From Lysobacter sp. GX 14042 (GTDB lineage: Bacteria > Pseudomonadota > Gammaproteobacteria > Xanthomonadales > Xanthomonadaceae): 64,000 nt of DNA. The notes under the pieces were generated by a model. That model was not told the origin of the DNA. It was given only the letters and a program-made list of their open reading frames with translations, and did not search any database. The translations under genes were made by a program, and so were the position numbers. Location: NCBI RefSeq assembly GCF_021390425.1, contig NZ_JAJUWY010000004.1, forward strand, positions 1 to 64,000, given 5' to 3'. This document shows positions 45,937 through 56,142 of the stretch, piece after piece. Numbering within the stretch: position 1 is the first letter of the stretch; each line of letters begins with the position of its first letter.

Positions 45937-47127
45937 ATGGTTGATGTCCCTACCCTGCTCGGCTGCAGCGCCGTCTTCCTGTTGTGCGTATCGCTGCTGG
46001 TTGCCGCGCTGCGCCCGGATTCCACGCGCGGACTCTGGTTCGCGCTGCCCTTCCTCGCAGGTGCCTGCGGGTGTGCGCTGCTCGTCAGGCCTGAGCTGCT
46101 CCCGGGCCGGCTGGGATTGCAGCTGGGCACCTTTGCGATCTCCCTTGCGTATGCCTTCGCCTGGCAGGCGATGCGCGCCTTCCATGGCAACCGCCCGAGG
46201 TGGGTCCTGCTGCTCGGCCCCTCCCTCGCCTGGCTGGTGCTGGCGATCCTGCTGTTCGGGCCCCAGGGCTGGGCCACTCCCAATGCCTGGATGCGCATCG
46301 GCTTGGCAACCGGCTACTCCGCCCTGGCCGCGCGTGAACTGTGGCTGCACCGCGACCCGGGCCTGCCGTCGGTCCGGCGCCTGTCGATCCTGTTCATGGT
46401 CATCGCGGCACTCGGCGCGATCCGTCTCGTGCTCGCCCACTGGACGCCGCAGCCGCTCGGGGCGGCCCCGACGGAGACCTGGACCGTGGTGTCCTACAAC
46501 GTGCAGGTGCTGGTGCAGGTCCTGCTCGCCACCGCTCTGATCGTCTCCATGCACAAGGAGCGCGCGGCCTTGCGGTATTACGACGAGTCGGTGCGCGATC
46601 CGATGACCGGCCTGTACAACCGCAGGTTCTTCCAGCAGCGGGCGGCCGAATGGAACAGGCAGGCCGCGCGCCAGCGCGCGGTGCTGTACTTCGACATCGA
46701 CCGTTTCAAGCGCATCAATGACCGTTTCGGCCATGAGCTGGGCGACTCGGTCATCGTGGCCGCCGCCCGCGTCGCGCGGGGCACCCTGCGCAAGGGGGAC
46801 TGGGTGTTCCGGTTTGGTGGCGAAGAGTTCGTCTGCGTGCTGCCCGACGCCGGCCTGGAGGAGGCGACCGCCAGCGCCGAACGATTCCGGCAGGCTTTCG
46901 CGGCGGCGGCCATGGAGGTGGACGGGCAGCCGGTTGGAGCCAGCGTCAGCGTTGGCGTGGCCGCCTCCGGAGGCAAGGCGGTGGACATCGAGACACTGCT
47001 GTCAGAGGCGGACCGACGGCTCTACGCGGCCAAGGCGGCGGGTCGCAACCGGGTGGTCGCCGATGGCCCCACGCCTGCTCCAAGTCACCCCGGGCGCCGC
47101 CGCGGGGACGCACGATCTTTTCACTGA
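45937..47127 (+). CDS. Membrane GGDEF diguanylate cyclase
   Basis: This 396-residue protein has about six N-terminal hydrophobic segments (residues 5-215) and a C-terminal GGDEF domain (about 225-375). The active-site motif is FGGEEF, and [12 protein letters not shown] and [12 protein letters not shown] carry the metal and substrate residues. The product-inhibition I-site RxxD is present as RKGD exactly five residues before the GGEEF. It should make c-di-GMP in response to a membrane signal and be feedback-controlled. No EAL domain is attached. The PilZ protein at 23.1 kb lacks the c-di-GMP signature, so a partner effector is not obvious here. Confidence 0.9.
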   Translation: MVDVPTLLGCSAVFLLCVSLLVAALRPDSTRGLWFALPFLAGACGCALLVRPELLPGRLGLQLGTFAISLAYAFAWQAMRAFHGNRPRWVLLLGPSLAWLVLAILLFGPQGWATPNAWMRIGLATGYSALAARELWLHRDPGLPSVRRLSILFMVIAALGAIRLVLAHWTPQPLGAAPTETWTVVSYNVQVLVQVLLATALIVSMHKERAALRYYDESVRDPMTGLYNRRFFQQRAAEWNRQAARQRAVLYFDIDRFKRINDRFGHELGDSVIVAAARVARGTLRKGDWVFRFGGEEFVCVLPDAGLEEATASAERFRQAFAAAAMEVDGQPVGASVSVGVAASGGKAVDIETLLSEADRRLYAAKAAGRNRVVADGPTPAPSHPGRRRGDARSFH

Positions 47128-47248
47128 CCGGGCTGAACAGCTGTTCACCCGTGCTTCGCGGGCCTTGGAAGAGACTTCGCGACCTGTGCGTTCGGGCGAG
47201 CGGGCAGTGGCGCAGGCCAGCAGCCGCCCGTGTTCCTGAACAGGGGAA

Positions 47249-47264
47249 AGCCCGTCGGCGGGCT
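47249..47264 (+). terminator. Weak hairpin after the GGDEF gene
   Basis: AGCCCG/CGGGCT stem with a TCGG loop. The T-run after it is poor, so termination would be weak. It separates the cyclase gene from the efflux promoter region. Confidence 0.35.
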
Positions 47265-47279
47265 CCCGTTCATTTACGG

Positions 47280-47307
47280 TTGACGGGCTGCGAATGACCG
47301 TTCATTC
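47280..47307 (+). promoter_or_regulatory. Putative promoter and TetR operator of the efflux operon
   Basis: A TTGACG -35-like hexamer (47280-47285) is followed by the perfect palindrome GAATGACCGTTCATTC (47292-47307; arms GAATGA/TCATTC), which covers the spacer and expected -10 region. CGTTCATT also occurs just upstream at about 47268. The efflux operon ends in a TetR gene whose product is the natural candidate to bind here. No other gene lies between this site and the operon. Confidence 0.5.
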
Positions 47308-47368
47308 TCTCCGTCCCGGCGGCCCGTGCAGGCCGCCCTTTTCCTTTTCTGCAGCTCGAGTCCTCCCC

Positions 47369-48592
47369 ATGCCCAAGTCCCCACGCCGCCTCGTGCTCCT
47401 GCCCCTGGCCCTGTCGATCATGCTCGCCGCCTGCGGCGGTGACGATGCCGCCCAGCAGCCGCCCCCGCCCGAGGTGGCCGTGGTCACCCTGGTCCCGGAG
47501 ACCACCACCCTCACCCGCGAGCTGCCCGGCCGGACCACCGCCTACCAGATCGCCGAAGTACGTCCGCAGGTCTCCGGCATCATCGAGCGCCGGCTGTTCA
47601 CCGAGGGCGGCATGGTCAAGGAAGGCGAGCCGCTGTACCAGCTCGACAACGCCACCTATGAGGCCGCGCTTGCCAGTGCCCAGGCCCAGCTGGCGCGGGC
47701 GGAAGCCACGGTCGAGGCGGCGCGCCTGCGCGCGGCCCGCACCACCGAGCTGGCCCGCATCGACGCGGTCAGCCGGCAGGACGAGGAAAACGCCACCGCC
47801 GCGCTGCGCCAGGCCGAGGCCGACGTCAAGGCATCGCGGGCCGCGGTGCAGAGCGCCCAGGTCAATGTCGGCTTCGCCCGCATCACCGCCCCGATCAGCG
47901 GGCAGATCGGCCGCTCCTCGGTGACCCAGGGCGCGCTGGTCACCGCCAACCAGGCCCAGCCGCTGGCCACCGTCCAGCAGCTCGACCCGATCTACGTCGA
48001 CCTGACCCAGTCCGCCAGCGAGCTGCTGGAGCTGCGCAAGGCCGTGGCCGCCGGCACCCTGGAGCGCGCCGACCTGCCGGTCACCATCGTGCTGGAGGAC
48101 GGCACCGAGTTCCCGCACCAGGGTCGGCTGGCGTTCTCCGAGGTCAGCGTCGACCCGTCCACCGGCAGCTACGCGCTGCGGGTGGTGGTCGACAACCCCG
48201 AGCACATCCTGATGCCGGGCATGTACGTCAACGCCATGGTTGGCAGCGGCGTGCGCCAGGGCGCGATCCTGGTGCCGCAGCAGGGCGTCGCCCGCGACCC
48301 GAAGGGCAACACCAGCGCCATGGTGGTCAACGACCAGGGCCTGGTCGAGGTGCGTGCGGTCCAGGTCAGCCGCACCATCGGCGACAAGTGGCTGGTCGAG
48401 GGCGGCCTGGTCGCCGGTGACAGGGTGATCGTCGAAGGCCTGCAGAAGATCCAGCCGGGCATCCCGGTCCAGGTCGTGGAGGCCAGGGCGCAGGCCGCCG
48501 CCGGCGACGCCGGTCCCGGTTCCGATGCCCCCGCCGCCGGCGAACCCGCCGCGCCTTCCGCCGACGCCGCCGAGCCGGCCGACCAGCAGTAA
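47369..48592 (+). CDS. RND efflux periplasmic adaptor (AcrA/MexA-like)
   Basis: This 407-residue membrane fusion lipoprotein has lipobox MLAAC (Cys near 21), a beta-barrel and lipoyl half (RTTAYQIAEVRPQVSGIIERRLF, in two parts), a long alpha-hairpin with heptads (about 95-165), and FARITAPISGQIG in the second lipoyl half. It links the inner membrane pump to the outer membrane channel. ATG 47369 gives the lipoprotein signal. The Pro/Ala-rich tail is not conserved. First gene of the pump operon. Confidence 0.93.
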   Translation: MPKSPRRLVLLPLALSIMLAACGGDDAAQQPPPPEVAVVTLVPETTTLTRELPGRTTAYQIAEVRPQVSGIIERRLFTEGGMVKEGEPLYQLDNATYEAALASAQAQLARAEATVEAARLRAARTTELARIDAVSRQDEENATAALRQAEADVKASRAAVQSAQVNVGFARITAPISGQIGRSSVTQGALVTANQAQPLATVQQLDPIYVDLTQSASELLELRKAVAAGTLERADLPVTIVLEDGTEFPHQGRLAFSEVSVDPSTGSYALRVVVDNPEHILMPGMYVNAMVGSGVRQGAILVPQQGVARDPKGNTSAMVVNDQGLVEVRAVQVSRTIGDKWLVEGGLVAGDRVIVEGLQKIQPGIPVQVVEARAQAAAGDAGPGSDAPAAGEPAAPSADAAEPADQQ

Positions 48593-48601
48593 GGGATTCC
48601 C

Positions 48602-51600
48602 ATGGCACGCTTCTTCATCGATCGACCCGTCTTCGCGTGGGTCATCGCGATCATCATCATGCTGGCGGGGGCGCTTTCGATCCTCAACCTGCCGGTGTCG
48701 ATGTACCCGACCGTGGCCCCGCCCTCGGTCTCCATCAATGCGAACTATCCCGGCGCCTCGGCCCAGGTGGTCGAGGACTCGGTGACCCAGATCATCGAGC
48801 AGAACATGACCGGCCTGGACGGGCTGATGTACTTCTCGTCCAACAGCTCCGCCAGCGGCCGTGCCTCCATCACCCTGACCTTCGAGCCGGGCATCGATCC
48901 GGACATCGCCCAGGTCCAGGTGCAGAACAAACTGCAGCTGGCCATGCCGCTGCTGCCGCAGGAGGTGCAGCGCCAGGGCGTCAACGTCAGCAAGTCGGCC
49001 AGCGGCTTCCTGCAGGTGATCGGCTTCGTGTCGGAAGACGGATCGATGGCCCGCGAGGACATCTCCGACTACGTCAACGCCAACGTCGTCGACCCGCTCA
49101 GCCGCGTCCCCGGGGTCGGCAACCTGCAGGTGTTCGGCGGCCAGTACGCCATGCGCATCTGGCTCGACCCCAACCGGCTCGACACCTACCAGTTGTCGGT
49201 GTCCGAGGTGGTCGCCGCGATCCAGTCGCAGAACGCGCAGGTCGCGATCGGCCAGCTCGGCGGGGCCCCGGCGGTGGAAGGGCAGCAGCTCAACGCCACC
49301 ATCAATGCCCAGGACCGGCTGCAGACCCCCGAGCAGTTCCGCGACGTGGTGGTACGCGCCAACCCCGACGGCTCGCTGCTGCGGCTGGGTGACATCGCCC
49401 GGATCGAGCTGGGCAGCGAGACCTACGAGTTCATCAGCCGCTACAACGGCGAACCGGCGACCGGCGTGGCGATCTCGCTGGCGACCGGGGCCAACGCGCT
49501 GGAGACCGCCGAGCTGGTGGCCACGGCGCTGGACGACATGAAGCCCTATTTCCCGCAGGGCATGAAGGTGGTCGTGCCCTTCGACACCACCCCGTTCGTG
49601 CGCATCTCGATCAAGGGCGTGATCCACACCCTGATCGAGGCGATCGTGCTGGTGTTCCTGGTGATGTACCTGTTCCTGCAGAACCTGCGCGCCACCCTGA
49701 TCCCGACCATCGCCGTGCCGGTGGTGCTGCTGGGCACCTTCGGCGTGCTCGCCGCGCTGGGCATGTCGGTGAACATGCTGACCATGTTCGCGATGGTGCT
49801 GGCGATCGGCCTGCTGGTGGACGATGCGATCGTGGTGGTGGAGAACGTCGAGCGCATCATGAGCGAAGAGGGCCTGTCGCCACTGGAGGCCACCCGCAAG
49901 TCGATGGACCAGATCACCGGCGCGCTGGTCGGCATCGGCCTGGTGCTGTCGGCGGTGTTCGTGCCCATGGCGTTCATGACCGGCTCGACCGGAATCATCT
50001 ACCGGCAGTTCTCCTTCACCATCGTCTCGGCGATGGCACTGTCGGTGATCGTCGCCATCGTGCTCACCCCGGCGCTGTGCGCGACCATGCTCAAGCCGGT
50101 CAAGAAGGGCGAGCACATGGGCGGCAGCCGCGGCTTCTTCGGCTGGTTCAACCGCAATTTCGACTCCACCAGCGCGCGCTACCGCCGCGGCGTGCGCGGC
50201 ATCCTCGCCCGCCCCGGCCGTTTCATGCTGATCTTCGCCGCACTGGCGGTGGTGATGGTGCTGGCCTTCATGCGCACCCCCAGCTCGTTCCTGCCCGATG
50301 AGGACCAGGGCGTGCTGATGGCGATGGTGCAGGCCCCCGTCGGCGCCACCCAGGAGCGCACCATGGAGTCGATCCGGGCGCTGGAGAACCATTTCCTGGA
50401 GAACGAATCGGAGGTCGTGGAGTCGGTCTTCAGCGTGCAGGGCTTCAGCTTCGCCGGCATGGGCCAGAACGCCGGCATGGCGTTCATCAAGCTCACCGAC
50501 TGGGAGGACCGCACCAGCGAGGACTCCCTGGCCAGTTCCATCGCGATGCGCGGCATGGCGGCGATGAGCCAGGTCAAGGACGCCTTCATCTTCGTCATGG
50601 CCCCGCCGGCGATGCCGGAGCTGGGCATCGCGGCAGGCTACTCGTTCTTCCTGCAGGACAACGCCGGCCTCGGCCACGAGGCCCTGCTCAATGCCCGCAA
50701 CCAACTGCTGGGGATGGCCGGCCAGAGCGAGCTGCTCGCCAACGTGCGCCCCAATGGGCAGGAGGACACCCCGCAGTTCCGGATCGACGTCGACACCCGG
50801 CGGGCGGCGGCACTGGGGCTGTCGATGGACGCCATCAACACCACCCTGTCCACCGCCTGGGGCGGCCGTTACATCGACGACTTCATCGATCGCGGCCGCA
50901 TCAAGCGGGTCTACATCCAGGCCGAAGCGCCGTTCCGCATGACCCCGGAAGACTTCAACCTGTGGTCGGTGAAGAACAACCAGGGCGAGATGGTGCCGTT
51001 CAGCGCCTTCGCCACCACCCGTTGGGACTACGGCTCCCCGCGCCTGGAGCGCTACAACGGCGTGCCGGCGATGGAGATCCAGGGCGAGGCGGCGCCGGGC
51101 GTGGCGTCCGGTGACGCGATGGCGGAAATGGAGCGCCTGGTGGGCCAGCTGCCCCCCGGCATCGGCATGGAATGGACCGCGATGTCCTACCAGGAGCGCC
51201 AGGCCGGCTCGCAGACCCCGATGCTCTACACCCTGTCGCTGCTGGTGGTGTTCCTGTGCCTGGCGGCGCTGTACGAGAGCTGGTCGATCCCGACCTCGGT
51301 GCTGCTGGTCGCCCCGCTGGGCATCCTCGGCGCGGTGCTGTTCACCACCTTCCGCGGCTACGAGCGCGACGTGTACTTCCAGGTCGCGATGCTCACCACG
51401 GTGGGCCTGACCAGCAAGAACGCGATCCTGATCGTGGAGTTCGCCAAGGAAAACCTGGAGAAGGGCATGGGCCTGGTCGGCGGGATCATGCAGGCCGTCC
51501 GCGACCGCCTGCGCCCGATCATCATGACCTCGCTGGCCTTCGGCCTGGGCGTGCTGCCGCTGGCGATCGCCTCCGGCGCCGGCTCCGGTGCGCAGCGCGC

Positions 51601-51751
51601 GATCGGCACCGGCGTGCTGGGCGGCATGCTCGTGGGCACCTTCCTGGGCGTGTTCTTCATCCCGCTGTTCTTCCTGGTGGTCGAACGCATCTTCAACCCC
51701 GAGCTGCGGAAAGAGCCGCTGGTCGAAGGGGAGGTGGAAAACCGTGAGTAA
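48602..51751 (+). CDS. RND efflux transporter (AcrB/MexB/SmeE-like, HAE1)
   Basis: This 1049-residue pump protein has the typical start [16 protein letters not shown], twelve membrane helices in two halves with large periplasmic loops, and the proton-relay Asp-Asp in [19 protein letters not shown] (helix 4, about 406-407). The [18 protein letters not shown] and [16 protein letters not shown] motifs are HAE1-type. It exports hydrophobic drugs and solvents driven by protons. The gene follows the adaptor by 9 bases and overlaps the outer membrane factor gene by 8 nt. Substrate range is not readable from sequence. Confidence 0.95.
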   Translation: MARFFIDRPVFAWVIAIIIMLAGALSILNLPVSMYPTVAPPSVSINANYPGASAQVVEDSVTQIIEQNMTGLDGLMYFSSNSSASGRASITLTFEPGIDPDIAQVQVQNKLQLAMPLLPQEVQRQGVNVSKSASGFLQVIGFVSEDGSMAREDISDYVNANVVDPLSRVPGVGNLQVFGGQYAMRIWLDPNRLDTYQLSVSEVVAAIQSQNAQVAIGQLGGAPAVEGQQLNATINAQDRLQTPEQFRDVVVRANPDGSLLRLGDIARIELGSETYEFISRYNGEPATGVAISLATGANALETAELVATALDDMKPYFPQGMKVVVPFDTTPFVRISIKGVIHTLIEAIVLVFLVMYLFLQNLRATLIPTIAVPVVLLGTFGVLAALGMSVNMLTMFAMVLAIGLLVDDAIVVVENVERIMSEEGLSPLEATRKSMDQITGALVGIGLVLSAVFVPMAFMTGSTGIIYRQFSFTIVSAMALSVIVAIVLTPALCATMLKPVKKGEHMGGSRGFFGWFNRNFDSTSARYRRGVRGILARPGRFMLIFAALAVVMVLAFMRTPSSFLPDEDQGVLMAMVQAPVGATQERTMESIRALENHFLENESEVVESVFSVQGFSFAGMGQNAGMAFIKLTDWEDRTSEDSLASSIAMRGMAAMSQVKDAFIFVMAPPAMPELGIAAGYSFFLQDNAGLGHEALLNARNQLLGMAGQSELLANVRPNGQEDTPQFRIDVDTRRAAALGLSMDAINTTLSTAWGGRYIDDFIDRGRIKRVYIQAEAPFRMTPEDFNLWSVKNNQGEMVPFSAFATTRWDYGSPRLERYNGVPAMEIQGEAAPGVASGDAMAEMERLVGQLPPGIGMEWTAMSYQERQAGSQTPMLYTLSLLVVFLCLAALYESWSIPTSVLLVAPLGILGAVLFTTFRGYERDVYFQVAMLTTVGLTSKNAILIVEFAKENLEKGMGLVGGIMQAVRDRLRPIIMTSLAFGLGVLPLAIASGAGSGAQRAIGTGVLGGMLVGTFLGVFFIPLFFLVVERIFNPELRKEPLVEGEVENRE

Positions 51752-53171
51752 GCACCTGATCACCGCCCTGGCGCTGGCCACCAGCGTGTTCGTTTCCGGC
51801 TGCGCGATGCTCGAGCCGCGCGTACCGCCGGCCCAGCCGTCGATCCCGGCCGAATGGCCGCTGCCGCCGGTGACCTCCGCCGGCGCCGATGCCCACCCGC
51901 CGGAGGCGACCGCCGGCGGCCTGGAGGTGGCCGACATCGGCTGGCGCGACTTCTTCGCCGACCCGCGGCTGGAGGAACTGGTCGCCCAGGCGCTGGACAA
52001 CAACCGCGACCTGCGGATCGCCATCCTCAACGTCGAGCGGGCCCGCGCCCAGTACCGCATCCAGCGTGCCGACCGGCTGCCCTCGCTCGGCGCCAACGCG
52101 ACACTGGAGCGCACCGGCGGCGATGCCCCGGTGCAGGACCTGTACACCGCCGGGGTCGGCCTGGCCGCGTTCGAACTGGACCTGTTCGGCCGCGTGCGCA
52201 ACCTCAGCCGCGCCGCGCTGGAACAGTTCCTGGCGACCGGCGAGAGCCACCGGGCCGCGCAGCTCAGCCTGATCGCCGAGGTCGCGAACGCCTGGCTCAG
52301 CCTGGCTGCGGACCGCGAGCTGCTGGAGATTGCCGAACAGACCCTTCGTACCCACGAGGAGTCCTACCGGCTGACCGGCCAGCGCCACGAGCTGGGCGCG
52401 GTGTCCGGGCTGGAACTCAACCAGAGCCGGACGCTGGTGGAAACCGCGCGCGCCGATGTCGCCCGCTTTGCCGGCCAGGTCGCGCGCGACGAAAACGCAC
52501 TCGACCTGCTGGTCGGCCAGCCGGTCGACCCGGCGCTGCTGCCGGACCGTTTCCTGTCGCAGGTCAGTGGCCTGGCACCGTTGCCGGCCGGCGTGCCGGC
52601 CGAGACGCTGCTGCGGCGACCGGACGTGATGGCCGCCGAGCACCGCTTGCTGGCGGCCAACGCCAACATCGGAGCGGCGCGGGCGGCGTTCTTCCCATCC
52701 ATCAGCCTGACCGGCATGGTCGGCTCGGCAAGCACCGAGCTGTCGGGGTTGTTCGAGGGCGGGACCGGGTTCTGGCGCTTCAGCCCGCAGATCAACATCC
52801 CGATCTTCCAGGGCGGACGGCTGCGCGCGGCACTGGGCATGGCCCAGGCCGACCGCGACATCGCCCTGGCCGACTACGAGCGGGCGATCCAGGCCGGCTT
52901 CCGCGAGGTCGCCGATGCGCTGGCGCTCAGTTCCACCCTCGCCCGCCAGCGCGCCGCGCTGGAGGACCTGGTGGAAGCATCCGGCAACACCCTGGAGCTG
53001 TCGCAGGCGCGCTATGACGCGGGCCTGGTGAGCTACCTGGAGTTGCTGGACGCCCAGCGCACCCACTACCAGGCGGAGCAGTCGCTGGTGCAGGTGCAAC
53101 TGGCCGAGCAGGCCAACCGGGTCACCCTGTACCGGGTGCTCGGCGGTGGCTGGGCCGAGCGCACGCCGTGA
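51744..53171 (+). CDS. Outer membrane efflux factor (NodT/OprM family)
   Basis: This protein of about 475 residues has lipobox FVSGC (Cys near 19), then two repeats of the TolC-fold coiled-coil domain. [19 protein letters not shown] appears in the first repeat, and [29 protein letters not shown] (in pieces) marks the second. It forms the channel through the outer membrane for the RND pump encoded just upstream. The GTG at 51744 overlaps the pump stop. Confidence 0.92.
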   Translation: MSKHLITALALATSVFVSGCAMLEPRVPPAQPSIPAEWPLPPVTSAGADAHPPEATAGGLEVADIGWRDFFADPRLEELVAQALDNNRDLRIAILNVERARAQYRIQRADRLPSLGANATLERTGGDAPVQDLYTAGVGLAAFELDLFGRVRNLSRAALEQFLATGESHRAAQLSLIAEVANAWLSLAADRELLEIAEQTLRTHEESYRLTGQRHELGAVSGLELNQSRTLVETARADVARFAGQVARDENALDLLVGQPVDPALLPDRFLSQVSGLAPLPAGVPAETLLRRPDVMAAEHRLLAANANIGAARAAFFPSISLTGMVGSASTELSGLFEGGTGFWRFSPQINIPIFQGGRLRAALGMAQADRDIALADYERAIQAGFREVADALALSSTLARQRAALEDLVEASGNTLELSQARYDAGLVSYLELLDAQRTHYQAEQSLVQVQLAEQANRVTLYRVLGGGWAERTP

Positions 53172-53791
53172 ACGCGGAACACACCGGCTGCCGCGCGCGC
53201 GAGCGCGCCGAGGCACAGCGCGGCCGCATCCTGGATGCGGCCGCCCAGTGCTTCATCGGGCATGGCTTCCATGCCGCCACCATCGCCAACATCGCCGAGA
53301 CCGCGCAGGTCAGCGCAGGACTGATCTACCGCTATTTCGAGAACAAGAACGCGATCGTGCTGGCGATCATCGACCGCCAGTTGCGGCAGGCACGGCGCAA
53401 CATCGCCGACCTGCAGAGCGGGGTGGATGCCGCGACCCTGGTCCCGCGGCTGGCCAGCCTGTGGTGCAAGGACCAGCCCGACGACATGGACCCGGTGCTG
53501 TTCCTGGAGATGAGCGCCGAATCCAGCCGCAACCCGGAGATCGCCGAGGCGCTGCGCCGCGCCGACCGGATCAGCGCGGATGATTTCGCCGCCTGGCTGG
53601 AGACGGTGGCGAAGGCACAGGGTGCCCGGCCCTCGCCGCTCGAGCTGCGGGTGCGGGGCATCGCCATGCATGCGCTGATCTCGGGGCTGGCGGTCCGCGT
53701 GGTCAGGCATCCCGACGGCGACTCCGAGGAGCTGCGGCTGGCCGTTGAGCAGGTCATACCGAACCTGCTGAGGTTCCACCCGCCTGGGTGA
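53168..53791 (+). CDS. TetR family transcriptional regulator
   Basis: This 207-residue regulator has an N-terminal helix-turn-helix (ILDAAAQCFIGHGFHAATIANIAETAQVSAGLIYRYFENK, shown in parts: FIGHGFHAATIANIAE and SAGLIYRYF are the key runs). A ligand-binding helical domain follows. It is the last gene of the efflux operon, its GTG overlapping the preceding stop, instead of being divergently placed upstream like acrR, mexR-type or smeT regulators. It likely represses the operon and itself through the palindrome near 47.3 kb. Confidence 0.9.
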   Translation: MNAEHTGCRARERAEAQRGRILDAAAQCFIGHGFHAATIANIAETAQVSAGLIYRYFENKNAIVLAIIDRQLRQARRNIADLQSGVDAATLVPRLASLWCKDQPDDMDPVLFLEMSAESSRNPEIAEALRRADRISADDFAAWLETVAKAQGARPSPLELRVRGIAMHALISGLAVRVVRHPDGDSEELRLAVEQVIPNLLRFHPPG

Positions 53792-53839
53792 CTGTGCGAT
53801 CATTGCCTGCTTGCCGGCAGCAATCCGCCGGACATCCAT

Positions 53840-53947
53840 GGTGGCCCCGTTGGCCCCTCGCGACGCTAGGTCGAAAACCCCGCCAGGGCCGGAAGGCAGC
53901 AACGGTATCGACTGATGCGGGCGCCGAGGCAAGTCGGCGGGGCCACC
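53840..53947 (+). ncRNA. ffs: 4.5S signal recognition particle RNA
   Basis: This 108-base RNA folds as one long hairpin. Its ends GGTGGCCCCG and CGGGGCCACC pair, and the apical domain has the conserved AGGGCCGGAAGGCAGCAACG, with the GGAA tetraloop and the asymmetric loop that binds Ffh. Confidence 0.9.
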
Positions 53948-54057
53948 GCCATTTCCGCCACCCCGATCTGTGACCCTGGTCCGGCTCACCGGCCGGCAGG
54001 CTTGCCCACCCGGTGCACAGCGGGTACAAACATCCGGGCCTGACGGGGGGGAGAGCA

Positions 54058-54567
54058 ATGGGCCTTTTGAAACGACTGTTCGGCGGCAAGCCGGATGCAA
54101 CACCCGCTGCCACGACGGCGTCGCCGCAAGTCGCACAGGGACGCACGATCCGCTATGACCCCGGGCTGGTGGACGGCCTGAAGGACGACCACCAGGAACT
54201 GGTGGCGATGTACACCCGCTTGGGTGAGCAGGTGGCGGCCGGGGAATTCCACGGCGTGGACGCCGCGCTGCAGGAATTCAAGATCCGCCTCGAGGCGCAC
54301 CTGCTGACCGAGAACGTGCGCTTCTATGTCTACCTCGAGCAGTCGATGGCCGATGACGAGGTCAACAGCGAACTGATCCGCGGCTTCCGCAGGGAGATGA
54401 ACTCGATCGCCCGCGGGGTGGTGGAGTTCGTGCGCCGCTACCGCCAGCAGCCGGTCGGGCCGGCGACCCAGGCGCAGTTCATCCGCGAGCATGGCGAGGT
54501 CGGCCGCCTGCTGGCGCAGCGCATCGCCCGCGAGGAAGCTGAACTGTACGTGCTGTACCAGCCGTAG
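54058..54567 (+). CDS. Hemerythrin-like HHE domain protein
   Basis: This 169-residue protein has a short basic N-terminus (MGLLKRLFGGK) and a four-helix HHE domain from about 40. Probable iron ligands are His in LKDDHQELV, His and Glu in LEAHLLTEN, and His and Glu in REHGEVGRLL...EEAELYVLY. Such proteins bind a di-iron centre and serve in oxygen or NO sensing or storage. ATG 54058 has a GGGGGAGA Shine-Dalgarno; no signal peptide, so it is cytoplasmic. Confidence 0.82.
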   Translation: MGLLKRLFGGKPDATPAATTASPQVAQGRTIRYDPGLVDGLKDDHQELVAMYTRLGEQVAAGEFHGVDAALQEFKIRLEAHLLTENVRFYVYLEQSMADDEVNSELIRGFRREMNSIARGVVEFVRRYRQQPVGPATQAQFIREHGEVGRLLAQRIAREEAELYVLYQP

Positions 54568-54605
54568 GAACCGCCCCGGGCTGCGGGCGCGGGCGCCGTG
54601 GCCGC

Positions 54606-55376
54606 TCAGTCCTGCGCCCGCTCCGCACGGTCCGGGGGCAGGTCCACCAGTTCGCCGGCATGCGCCACCCGGTAGCCACGCGCCGCCAGCGCCTGGCCAT
54701 CGGCCGCGCTGGCGTAGTGGTACAGCAGGCAACGCCGCAGCAGCTCCGCCGGGTACTCGCGCTCCAGGTCGTCGATCCCGCTGTGCGAGGGATTGCCGTG
54801 CAGGCCGCAATCGTGGGCGACCAGCTCGCCCTGCCCGGCCATGGCCGCCAGCACTTCGGGGATCGGCCGGGTATCGCCGGTCCAGACCAGGCTGCCGGGC
54901 AGGCGCAGGCCGAACGAGGTGTCCGGCCAGTGGTGGCGGGTGGGAAAGACCTCCAGCCGCACCCCGTCGTGCCAGAACGCGGAGCCGACCGGCACCAGGT
55001 GGAAGGCCTCCCAGAAATTCGCTCCGCCTTCGGCAAGCACGTTCGGGTAGTCGCCGACCCGCTGGTGCAGCAATGGCACCAGCCTGGCCGGCACGTACAG
55101 CCGGATCTTCCCGCGCAACCCCTCGCCGAACCACGCCTTGACGAACAGCCGCTCGAAACCGGCCACGTGGTCGAGGTGGGTGTGGGTGATGAACAGTGCC
55201 ACCGGCGGCGCGCCGTACTGCGCCAGGCAGGCGGTCAGGCCTTCGCCGCCGCAATCGATGGTCAGCCAGGGCCGGCCGTCGCGCTCGATCGTCGCCATCG
55301 CCGAGCCCAGCTCCACCGCCGAGGCGTTGCCCACGCCGTGCAGCCGCAGCCGCCAGCGGTCGTCGTTCCGGTCCAT
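54606..55376 (-). CDS. Metallo-beta-lactamase fold hydrolase
   Basis: This 256-residue protein has the MBL metal motif ITHTHLDHVAG (about 63-73), WTGDTRPIP (further metal Asp) and HDCG/LYHY His residues. The overall pattern is nearer to RNase Z/phosphodiesterase-type MBLs than to beta-lactamases. Substrate unknown. Its ATG overlaps the kdkA stop by one base (TGATG), so it is translated from the kdkA message. Confidence 0.85.
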   Translation of the reverse strand: MDRNDDRWRLRLHGVGNASAVELGSAMATIERDGRPWLTIDCGGEGLTACLAQYGAPPVALFITHTHLDHVAGFERLFVKAWFGEGLRGKIRLYVPARLVPLLHQRVGDYPNVLAEGGANFWEAFHLVPVGSAFWHDGVRLEVFPTRHHWPDTSFGLRLPGSLVWTGDTRPIPEVLAAMAGQGELVAHDCGLHGNPSHSGIDDLEREYPAELLRRCLLYHYASAADGQALAARGYRVAHAGELVDLPPDRAERAQD

Positions 55377-56125
55377 CAGCAGCCGCGCTCCCAGGCGCGC
55401 TCGTAGGCGCGCCGCAACCGGCCATAGTCGGCCAGCACCTCCCCGGGGCTGCGCTCACCGCGCAGCTTGAGCAGCGAGCGCCGCAAGCGCTGCAGGTTGC
55501 GCTCGCGCCAGCGGGTATCGGGAATGCGCAGCCGGCCGCGGTCCAGGTCGATCACCCAGCCGCGCCCGCGCTGGTCGAACATCAGGTTGTGGGCATTGAG
55601 GTCGGCATGGTCCAGTCCCACCCGGTGGGCACGGGCGACCAGCCGCCCGGCCTCTTCCCAGGGAGCGCCGTCACCGGCCACCTGCACCCGGTCGGCAAGC
55701 GTGCGCACGCCCTCCAGGCGCTCGATCAGGATCGCCGCACGGTAGAGCACGCCCTCGCGCAGGTAGCACGCGGCGATCGGCCGCGGCACCGGCAGGCCGC
55801 GCTCGATCACCGCGCGCGAGAGCCGGAACTCGGCAAAACTGCGGCTGCGCATCGCGCCCTGCCACAGGTAGCGGTCGCGGTTGAAACGGGCGACCATGCC
55901 GCCGCGCAGGTAGCGCCGCAGCACCGCCTGCCCGAAGGGCGCGTCGATGAACCATGCCCCCCCGCGGCCGCCACTCTCCACCGGACGGGCGCGCTCCTCC
56001 CACGACGACGGCCGGAACCATTCCGGCTCCGCTTGCCGCACCCGGGCGGTGTCGAACAGAATCGCGCCGAAGCCGCGGTCCTCACGGAACGGTGTCAATC
56101 CCTCGGTAGCGTCGTACCCCGTCAT
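55376..56125 (-). CDS. kdkA: 3-deoxy-D-manno-octulosonic acid kinase
   Basis: This 249-residue Kdo kinase phosphorylates the Kdo residue of lipid A-core in organisms with a single Kdo. It has [18 protein letters not shown] (start of the kinase fold), [17 protein letters not shown], the catalytic loop [14 protein letters not shown] with Asp and Asn, and [10 protein letters not shown] as the metal-binding motif. ATG 56123-56125 is preferred to the TTG six codons upstream. It is divergent from the GT9 gene, which also works in LPS core synthesis. Confidence 0.92.
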   Translation of the reverse strand: MTGYDATEGLTPFREDRGFGAILFDTARVRQAEPEWFRPSSWEERARPVESGGRGGAWFIDAPFGQAVLRRYLRGGMVARFNRDRYLWQGAMRSRSFAEFRLSRAVIERGLPVPRPIAACYLREGVLYRAAILIERLEGVRTLADRVQVAGDGAPWEEAGRLVARAHRVGLDHADLNAHNLMFDQRGRGWVIDLDRGRLRIPDTRWRERNLQRLRRSLLKLRGERSPGEVLADYGRLRRAYERAWERGC

Positions 56126-56142
56126 CCCGCCGGAGTCTAGCA

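Noticed and set aside
47270-52201. A 1643-codon open frame on the minus strand
   Set aside because: It is entirely antisense to the adaptor, RND pump and part of the outer membrane factor gene. Its product is a His/Asp/Arg-rich low-complexity string with no domain; it arises from third-position GC bias.
53792-54057. Small open frames overlapping the 4.5S RNA
   Set aside because: The strong RNA fold and conserved SRP core explain this stretch; the frames have no coding support.
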